Shown piece after piece: positions 1 through 4,409 of a DNA stretch of 5,262 bases; positions within the stretch are counted from its first letter, which is position 1; each line of letters begins with the position of its first letter. Origin of the DNA: Desulfobulbaceae bacterium (GTDB lineage Bacteria; Desulfobacterota; Desulfobulbia; Desulfobulbales; SURF-16); assembly GCA_021160685.1 (NCBI GenBank), contig JAGHCC010000311.1, positions 1 through 5,262 on the forward strand. Direction: 5' to 3'. The translations under genes were made by a program, and so were the position numbers. The notes beneath the pieces were generated by a model. That model saw only the letters and a program-made list of their open reading frames with translations, did no database searches and had not been told where the DNA came from.

Positions 1-922
1 CAGGGGGAAAAAGGTCCGGGCAGTCGCAGCCCAGCGCATTTTAACTCATCCCGGTTCAGAAAACCCGGCCACTTTTCTTGCTTTTCTGTCCACAACCAAA
101 AAAATCATTTCCGCCGGGGAAAAAGGACCTGTTCTGATCCGTCATCTCGGTTCCAGGGCAAAAAACAAAGTTTTGACGAAACCTGCCGCACCTGTCACCT
201 CACTGGCTGCCGGTTCCACTGCAAATCTCATTGCCACTGGGCTGCAAAACGGCGCCATTCTTCTGTCTTTTCTGCTGAAAAACAAACAATCAATTTTGAA
301 GACTGGAGATAAACCGGTCTTAAGCCTTACTTTCAGTCCGGATAACCGCTGGCTGGCCGCCGGAACCGGTGCTGGAGAAATAAAACTGTACAATCTTGCC
401 AGTGGAAAAAGCAAAACTATCGTGACCCGGCAAAGGATTGCAATTCGATCTCTTGTCTTCTTAAATGACAAACCAGAACTGCTGAGCGGGGATGAAAAAG
501 GCAATATCCTGCTCTGGAAAAATGGCGCAAATGAGCATGACCGTTCATTCGGCGGTCATGTCCTGCCGGTTCATTCACTGTCGGCAAGTCAAGATGGCGG
601 AACCATTGCCTCTGCTGGTCAGGACCGGCGGGTCCATGTCCATGACAGCGGAACCGGCCACTGTCAACATTCAATCCAGGCCCACGACGATGCTGTCACA
701 GCCGTACTCATTGCGGCAGATAACACCAGCCTGATCACCGGCAGCGAAAACGATATCATCAAAGTTTGGGATCTGCGGACAGGCGAGGAAAGGCTAACCC
801 TGGACGGCAGGGGGGGCGGCATTCGCAGTCTGGTGCAGGGGCCGAGACCCCACAGCTTTCTGGCGGGAAGGCAAGACGGTGCCATTGTTTTATGGATGAT
901 TATTTATCAACTCGACTTTTAA
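1..922 (+). CDS. WD40-repeat beta-propeller protein, C-terminal part (5' end off the window)
   Basis: The reading frame is open from base 2 to the TAA at 920-922, giving 306 visible residues. A TTG at 173 is the first possible start inside the window, but WD-like sequence continues upstream of it, so I treat the gene as truncated by the left edge. Seven blade-like repeats can be traced, beginning near visible residues 26, 65, 106, 148, 190, 232 and 274. Each has the pattern of a hydrophobic strand, a SAG/ATG/LSG-type turn, D/N-G and a hydrophobic strand. The clearest are ITGSENDIIKVWD (repeat 6) and LLSGDEKGNILLW (repeat 4), with a GH dipeptide before repeat 5. Seven blades would make one complete propeller, a protein-interaction scaffold with no catalytic site. 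What precedes it, for example a kinase domain or more blades, cannot be seen. The PP2C gene starts 9 bases downstream, so co-transcription is likely and a role in Ser/Thr signalling is inferred. Confidence 0.85.
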   Translation, partial: RGKKVRAVAAQRILTHPGSENPATFLAFLSTTKKIISAGEKGPVLIRHLGSRAKNKVLTKPAAPVTSLAAGSTANLIATGLQNGAILLSFLLKNKQSILKTGDKPVLSLTFSPDNRWLAAGTGAGEIKLYNLASGKSKTIVTRQRIAIRSLVFLNDKPELLSGDEKGNILLWKNGANEHDRSFGGHVLPVHSLSASQDGGTIASAGQDRRVHVHDSGTGHCQHSIQAHDDAVTAVLIAADNTSLITGSENDIIKVWDLRTGEERLTLDGRGGGIRSLVQGPRPHSFLAGRQDGAIVLWMIIYQLDF

Positions 923-931
923 AGAGATTTT

Positions 932-1696
932 ATGTTGGACTTTATTAAAAACTTTTTTCGTTTTTCTTCTCTGCATCTTTCCTCTTTCGGTCGCACAGAC
1001 ACGGGCATGGTCCGTAAAAACAATGAGGACAGTTTTTCTGTTCTGCCGGACAGGCAAATCTTTCTGGTTGCCGATGGCATGGGAGGACATCGGGGGGGCG
1101 AAGTGGCCAGTCGGGTTGCAATTGAAACTCTGGTGCACCATTTTTCTCCCAGAGCGGTCCGAAATATGAGCAGCAATCCAGAAGAGATCCGTCATGCACT
1201 GACAAGTTCTTTTCGTCATTGCAATCAGGTTGTGATGGATCAAGCGGCTGAAGATGACAATCTGCAGGGAATGGGTTGTACTCTCATAGCATGCCTGATT
1301 GCCAGAGACACCGCCTATATCTGTCATGTGGGCGATGTGAGATGTTATCTTGTCCATGGCTCGAAATTCACACAAGTCACCACCGATCATACCTATATGG
1401 CGGAACTGGCAAGCGACGAATTCGCCACACAGGGACCCAATTTATCAAGAAGCGTTCTCAGTCGGGCCATTGGCTATCCCTTTGCGGAAGACCCGGAATT
1501 CCACGCGTTTGATCTGCACAAGGGTGACAGGATCCTGCTCTGCTCGGACGGCCTCTGGTCCATGGTAGAGGATGCGGAACTGGAGAAAACTCTTCTCCAA
1601 TCAGCCACATCTGAAGAAGCCTGCGAGAATCTGGTTCATCAGGCTAATGAGGCTGGCGGCAAGGATAATATCACGGCAGTGACAATTTTCTGTTAA
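932..1696 (+). CDS. PP2C-type (PPM family) serine/threonine protein phosphatase
   Basis: This 254-residue protein has the length of a stand-alone bacterial PP2C of the PrpC/Stp class and shows its motifs in order. These are GRTDTGMVRKNNEDSF at 20-35 (R28, and D33 of the NED motif), VADGMGGHRGGEVAS at 46-60 (metal ligand D48 with G49), GMGCTL at 113-118, HVGDVRCYL at 132-140, LSRAIGY at 176-182, LLCSDGLW at 202-209 (metal ligand D206) and GGKDNITAV at 242-250 (metal ligand D245). The metal-binding acidic residues are all present, so it should be an active Mn/Mg-dependent phosphoprotein phosphatase. No membrane segment is obvious, although residues 1-19 are Phe/Leu-rich. The start is ATG with a weak AAGAGA ribosome site a few bases upstream, directly behind the WD40 gene. 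Its substrates and partner kinase are not visible here. The stop codon overlaps the convergent DUF721 gene. Confidence 0.95.
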   Translation: MLDFIKNFFRFSSLHLSSFGRTDTGMVRKNNEDSFSVLPDRQIFLVADGMGGHRGGEVASRVAIETLVHHFSPRAVRNMSSNPEEIRHALTSSFRHCNQVVMDQAAEDDNLQGMGCTLIACLIARDTAYICHVGDVRCYLVHGSKFTQVTTDHTYMAELASDEFATQGPNLSRSVLSRAIGYPFAEDPEFHAFDLHKGDRILLCSDGLWSMVEDAELEKTLLQSATSEEACENLVHQANEAGGKDNITAVTIFC

Positions 1697-2172
1697 GACC
1701 GCCTCCTTGCCTGTTCAAGCTTCAACCAGAGGTGTTCCATGGCCTGGCGCATCTTTTCATCTTTCAGGGTAGAGATCATCTTGTCAAATTTTTCTTTTCT
1801 TTGAGGATCGGGCGGAGTCGACTGGAGTTCGGGTGATTTCTGTTCCGGCTGCGGCCGGGACCGGCCAAGAGAAGTGTCGAGCTGAAAACGAATATCGTTG
1901 ATTGAGCTGCCGGGCAAAACCTGTTTTACCCTCTCCAGAATGGTCATTTTTTGAAACTGAAGCTGTTGCATCCAGACCGAATCCGAGACATTCAGCCAGA
2001 GAGTCCTCCCTCTGACAACAAAAGGCTGGGCATGGACGGCAATATCTTCGCCCACAATCTGATCCCATAACAGAAAGACCCTGTTTCGGGTAATCTGCTT
2101 TTTCCAACCCTTTTTCTGAATAAGGGAATTGAGCAGCTCGGACATTTTAGTGGGAGTTTTTTTACGTGACAT
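1693..2172 (-). CDS. DUF721 / DciA-like protein
   Basis: The gene encodes 159 residues. The N-terminal half matches the DUF721 pattern: SELLNSLIQKKGW at 11-23, WDQIVGEDIAVHAQP at 36-50, a short strand-rich stretch RGRTLWLNVSDSVWMQQL at 54-71, and the INDIRF end signature at 91-96. A Pro/Gln/Ser-rich linker follows (about 104-125), then a charged, probably helical tail (126-157). DUF721 includes DciA, the ancestral loader/operator of the DnaB replicative helicase. Assigning that role here is inference from family membership, because many DUF721 proteins are uncharacterised. The start is uncertain. The ATG at 2172 directly abuts a 7-bp tandem array with no Shine-Dalgarno sequence, and Met10 (ATG at 2145) is an alternative that keeps the whole domain. 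The stop TAA overlaps the stop of the PP2C gene on the other strand. Confidence 0.85.
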   Translation of the reverse strand: MSRKKTPTKMSELLNSLIQKKGWKKQITRNRVFLLWDQIVGEDIAVHAQPFVVRGRTLWLNVSDSVWMQQLQFQKMTILERVKQVLPGSSINDIRFQLDTSLGRSRPQPEQKSPELQSTPPDPQRKEKFDKMISTLKDEKMRQAMEHLWLKLEQARRRS

Positions 2173-2242
2173 GGCTGTTGGCTGTTGGCTGTTGGCTGTT
2201 GGCTGTTGGCTGTTGGCTGTTGGCTGTTGGCTGTTGGCTGTT
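2173..2242. repeat. Heptanucleotide tandem array, (GGCTGTT)x10
   Basis: Ten perfect, uninterrupted copies of GGCTGTT (AACAGCC on the minus strand) occupy exactly 70 bases. The array ends one base before the ATG of the minus-strand DUF721 gene and so sits where its ribosome-binding site should be. Seven is not a multiple of three, and the unit contains no stop codon in any of the six frames. Every frame through the array is therefore open, and each copy gained or lost changes the phase. Such perfect arrays are typical of slipped-strand mutation. Confidence 0.97.
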
Positions 2243-2310
2243 AAAAGAATACCAGTTTTTCCTGTTCCTTCAACTCATACCATCTCTGCTTAGAAAAAAA
2301 CAATCAACTC

Positions 2311-2339
2311 TTGCCCCATTGCAAAGAACTCATTATAAA
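2311..2339 (+). promoter_or_regulatory. Candidate sigma70-type promoter for ychF
   Basis: TTGCCC at 2311-2316 (4/6 to the -35 consensus) and TATAAA at 2334-2339 (5/6 to the -10 consensus) are separated by 17 bases, the ideal spacing. Transcription would start near 2346. That gives a leader of about 55 nt carrying a small GGCAA/TTGCC hairpin (2346-2350 with 2358-2362) and the ribosome site at 2391. This is a sequence match only. Confidence 0.45.
2332..2337 (-). promoter_or_regulatory. Perfect TATAAT -10-like hexamer facing the DUF721 gene
   Basis: Read on the minus strand, 2337-2332 is a perfect TATAAT. It overlaps the -10 element proposed for ychF on the other strand. No good -35 hexamer lies at the right distance (CAATTA at a 17-base spacing is poor). 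If used, the transcript would begin near 2325 and carry the whole 7-bp array in a leader of about 150 nt before the DUF721 start. Confidence 0.3.
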
Positions 2340-2390
2340 GGGGCCGGCAAGACATAATTGCCCTCACCAATCAAACTACTAAAATACCAC

Positions 2391-2395
2391 AGGAG
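2391..2395 (+). promoter_or_regulatory. Ribosome-binding site of ychF
   Basis: AGGAG lies 5 bases before the ATG at 2401. It is the strongest Shine-Dalgarno match in the window and fixes the ychF start. Confidence 0.85.
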
Positions 2396-2400
2396 ATCTC

Positions 2401-3495
2401 ATGGGTTTTCGCTGCGGCATTGTCGGCCTTCCCAATGTGGGAAAATCGACAATCTTTAACGCTATGACATCCGCCGGAATCGAGTCGGCCAACTATCCAT
2501 TCTGCACCATTGAGCCCAACGTAGGCATGGTACCTGTTGCCGATCAACGTCTTGATATCCTGGCGGACATGGTCAATACCAAGAAAAAAGTCTATGCCCA
2601 GATGGAGTTTGTCGATATTGCCGGTCTGGTTAGCGGGGCCAGCAAAGGAGAAGGACTTGGCAATCAGTTCCTGGGCCATATTCGTCAGGTGGATGCCATC
2701 GCTCATGTAGTTCGCTGTTTTGAGGATAGCAATATCGTTCATGTGGATGGCAGCATTGATCCTCTGCGGGACAGAGAAATCATCAACACCGAGTTGATCC
2801 TGGCAGATATTGAAACGGTCTCCAAACGACTGGTTAAAACAACCTCCCAGGCCAAATCAGGGGACAAACTTTTCAAAGCCCAGGTTGTTATCCTTAATGA
2901 ACTGGAGAATCTGCTCAATGAGGGCAAGCCGGCCCGCCTTCTTGAAACCGATGACACAGGTAAAAGCCTGCTGAAGGAACTCTGTCTGCTCACGGCCAAA
3001 CCGGTTCTTTATGTCGCCAACGTCAGTGAAGATGACATTTCCACCGGTAATAAATGGGTGACGGAACTCGAGGCGGCGGCAAAAGAAGAAGGAGCCCCGG
3101 TTGTCGTCATCTCCGGAGCCATCGAAGAGGAACTCAGCACACTTGATCCCGAAGATCGGCAGGATTTTCTTGCCGACATGGGAATGAAGGAATCCGGTCT
3201 CAACCGGCTGGTCAAGGCCGGTTATGAGTCGCTGGAACTGATCAATTATTTCACCGTTGGCGAACAGGAGACAAAGGCCTGGACTATTCCTGATAATGCG
3301 ACAGCTCCCATGGCGGCCGGTGTGATTCATACGGATTTTGAACGCGGCTTTATCAAGGCCGAAGTCATTTCCTATGATGACTATATTGCCTGTAATGGTG
3401 AAGCCGGGGCAAAGGAAAAAGGACTTCTCCGCCTGGAAGGCAAGGAATATATTGTTAAGGATGGCGACTGCATTCTTTTCAGATTTAATGTATAA
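2401..3495 (+). CDS. ychF: YchF/OLA1-family ribosome-associated ATPase
   Basis: This 364-residue protein is full length for the family (about 363 aa). The N-terminal G domain has a P-loop GLPNVGKST at 9-17, the family signature YPFCTIEPNVG at 32-42, and the Walker B/G3 region DIAGLVSGASKGEGLGNQFL at 72-91. The G4 position reads NVSE at 207-210 instead of NKxD, which in this family explains its preference for ATP over GTP. A central helical insertion is followed by a C-terminal TGS domain (about 280-364), including the motifs KAWTIPDNATAPMAAGVIH and DFERGFIKAEV. YchF binds the ribosome and is linked to stress and redox responses. Cys35 in YPFC is present, a conserved position that I recall being implicated in redox control. 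The gene has its own probable promoter and a strong AGGAG site. It is followed immediately by the 9-bp-unit array and then by pyrE 107 bases downstream. Confidence 0.98.
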   Translation: MGFRCGIVGLPNVGKSTIFNAMTSAGIESANYPFCTIEPNVGMVPVADQRLDILADMVNTKKKVYAQMEFVDIAGLVSGASKGEGLGNQFLGHIRQVDAIAHVVRCFEDSNIVHVDGSIDPLRDREIINTELILADIETVSKRLVKTTSQAKSGDKLFKAQVVILNELENLLNEGKPARLLETDDTGKSLLKELCLLTAKPVLYVANVSEDDISTGNKWVTELEAAAKEEGAPVVVISGAIEEELSTLDPEDRQDFLADMGMKESGLNRLVKAGYESLELINYFTVGEQETKAWTIPDNATAPMAAGVIHTDFERGFIKAEVISYDDYIACNGEAGAKEKGLLRLEGKEYIVKDGDCILFRFNV

Positions 3496-3581
3496 TTGGT
3501 TTTATTGGCTGCGTTGGTTGAATTGGTTAAACTGGTTGAACCAACAAAACCAACAAAACCAGTTGAGCCAGTAAAACCAAT
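3495..3581 (+). other. Long imperfect hairpin between ychF and pyrE
   Basis: In the plus-strand transcript, 3495-3510 pairs with 3566-3581 as 16 consecutive pairs (15 Watson-Crick and one G-U). Inside, 3513-3519 can pair with 3548-3554 and 3523-3528 with 3539-3544, leaving a loop of about 10 nt. An alternative inner stem is 3530-3537 with 3557-3564 (AACTGGTT/AACCAGTT). The hairpin starts at the last base of the ychF stop codon and ends about 10 bases before the pyrE ribosome site. No U tract follows, so it is not a standard intrinsic terminator. It could protect the ychF 3' end or affect pyrE expression, but neither is shown. Confidence 0.65.
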
Positions 3582-3585
3582 GTAA
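3496..3585. repeat. Palindromic array of ten 9-bp units, (YTGGN5)x5 then (CCARN5)x5
   Basis: Starting at the base after the ychF stop, every ninth base begins a unit. Units at 3496, 3505, 3514, 3523 and 3532 start with TTGG or CTGG. Units at 3541, 3550, 3559, 3568 and 3577 start with CCAA or CCAG, the reverse complement. The unit tails vary but include two identical neighbours, CCAACAAAA at 3541 and 3550. The array therefore has both tandem 9-bp periodicity and overall inverted symmetry about 3540/3541. Only 17 bases separate its end from the pyrE start. Confidence 0.9.
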
Positions 3586-3602
3586 CTAAATAGGACTAAC
3601 AC

Positions 3603-4160
3603 ATGGACGACAGACAACGTTTAAAAGAAATCATCCTGGCAAAATCATACCGCAAGGGCAAATTCAAGCTCTCCTCCGGTCGTGAATCCGATTTTTATAT
3701 TGACGGCAAGCAGACCACCCTGTCGGCGGAAGGAGGCTGGCTCTGCGGCAAGCTCATTTTTTCCATGATCAAAAATCATTCTGAAAACATTCTTGCCGTG
3801 GGCGGCATGACCCTGGGAGCCGATCCGCTGGTCACCGCCGCATCCATTGTCAGTTATATTGAAAAACAGCCGATCCCTGCCTTTATTGTCAGAAAGGAAT
3901 CAAAAGGACACGGTACCGAGGCCTATATTGAAGGCCAGAAAAACATGGAACCGGGTTGTGCGGTCTCCCTGCTCGAAGATGTGGTGACCACTGGCGGCAC
4001 CCTGTTTAAAGTTATTGAAAGGGTTGAGGCCCAAGGCTTTAAGGTGGTCCAGATCATCACCCTGGTTGACCGCCAGGAAGGGGGCGCCGAAGCCCTGAAA
4101 GAAAAAGGCTACACTCTGGAAACGATTTTCACCAGGGAAGAGCTTCTCGCGAAATCATGA
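3603..4160 (+). CDS. pyrE: Orotate phosphoribosyltransferase
   Basis: PyrE transfers the ribose-5-phosphate group of PRPP to orotate to make OMP, the penultimate step of cytosolic UMP synthesis. The 185-residue protein shows FKLSSGRESDFYIDGKQTTL at 21-40, VGGMTLGADPL at 66-76, the flexible catalytic loop RKESKGHGTEAYIEG at 97-111 and the PRPP-binding motif LLEDVVTTGGT at 123-133 with acidic pair E125-D126. It is shorter than E. coli PyrE (213 aa) but ends cleanly and matches the compact class found in many non-enteric bacteria. AGGA at 3592-3595, seven bases before the ATG, is the ribosome site. No other pyrimidine gene is nearby. No U-tract attenuator precedes it, though the ychF-pyrE spacer is a strong potential hairpin. 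The small dual-CXXC gene starts 25 bases downstream and is probably co-transcribed. Confidence 0.97.
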   Translation: MDDRQRLKEIILAKSYRKGKFKLSSGRESDFYIDGKQTTLSAEGGWLCGKLIFSMIKNHSENILAVGGMTLGADPLVTAASIVSYIEKQPIPAFIVRKESKGHGTEAYIEGQKNMEPGCAVSLLEDVVTTGGTLFKVIERVEAQGFKVVQIITLVDRQEGGAEALKEKGYTLETIFTREELLAKS

Positions 4161-4185
4161 ATTTGTGTAACAGGACCAACTGATC

Positions 4186-4356
4186 ATGCAGTGCAAGAAA
4201 TGTAAAGGCGAGCTGGAAGTGGCTAGAAGCTGCCGCCGGGTACGGTTGCGGTGTACCTCCTGCCAACAGGAGTATCAGATCCATGAAGTGGCAAGTGAAC
4301 TGGACGACAAAATAGTCTCCATCCTGGAGAAATACACCGCTATCATTTATGATTAG
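4186..4356 (+). CDS. Small dual-CXXC zinc-ribbon-like protein (56 aa)
   Basis: A 57-codon frame runs from ATG at 4186 to TAG at 4354-4356. The product has two CXXC knuckles, CKKC at residues 3-6 and CTSC at 23-26, joined by a basic segment (RSCRRVRLR at 14-22, with a fifth Cys at 16). A helical acidic part follows (about 33-50) and the protein ends in TAIIYD. Spacing of the knuckles fits a single structural zinc site. AGGA at 4172-4175 lies 10 bases before the ATG, and an in-frame TAA at 4168-4170 prevents a much longer N-terminus. From memory it resembles the small 'dual CXXC motif (seleno)protein' family of Desulfobacterota, in which one Cys may be selenocysteine. Here every Cys codon is TGC or TGT, so it would be an all-Cys member. 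The function is unknown. Confidence 0.8.
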   Translation: MQCKKCKGELEVARSCRRVRLRCTSCQQEYQIHEVASELDDKIVSILEKYTAIIYD

Positions 4357-4362
4357 CCAAGG

Positions 4363-4397
4363 GTCTGCTCAAACATAACTTCACATTTTGAGCGGGC
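4363..4397 (+). terminator. Possible stem-loop terminator between convergent genes
   Basis: Bases 4363-4373 can pair with 4387-4397 over 11 pairs in plus-strand RNA. The GCTCAAA/TTTGAGC core is perfect and the outer part uses two G-U pairs. The loop is 13 nt. It lies in the 53-base gap between the small CXXC gene and the convergent ribonuclease gene, where a terminator is expected. There is no U run on either side, so it is a weak or Rho-dependent candidate at best. Confidence 0.35.
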
Positions 4398-4409
4398 ACT
4401 AAACATCAA

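Noticed and set aside
142..504. Minus-strand open frame opposite the WD40 gene
   Set aside because: It is antisense to seven consistent WD repeats, and its composition is that of a reverse-strand shadow.
890..1390. Minus-strand open frame of 166 codons opposite the PP2C gene
   Set aside because: It lies wholly against strongly supported PP2C coding sequence with all catalytic motifs. Its product shows no recognisable domain and no ribosome site.
2173..2242. CRISPR array
   Set aside because: The units are contiguous 7-mers without spacers, and no cas genes are present. The same applies to the 9-bp array at 3496-3585.
2173..2242. Two-tier G-quadruplex on the plus strand (GG every 7 bases)
   Set aside because: GG runs with 5-nt loops form only weak quadruplexes, so this is not supportable from sequence alone.
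2166..2357. Plus-strand open frame with GTG start and an SD-like GGGAG at 2152-2156, giving a hydrophobic LLAVGCW-repeat peptide
   Set aside because: The hydrophobic part is just the translation of the stop-free 7-bp array. It overlaps the DUF721 start on the other strand, and the rest has no recognisable features.
3496..3602. Pyrimidine-type attenuator or riboswitch controlling pyrE
   Set aside because: A hairpin exists but no U tract follows it, and no coupled leader gene or known riboswitch core is visible.
3338..3617. Open frames in other phases and on the minus strand across the ychF end and the 9-bp array (WLNWLNQQN- and GFTGSTGFVG-like peptides)
   Set aside because: They are open because the 9-bp units lack stops in several frames. 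They overlap the certain ychF coding sequence, lack ribosome sites and resemble no known protein.
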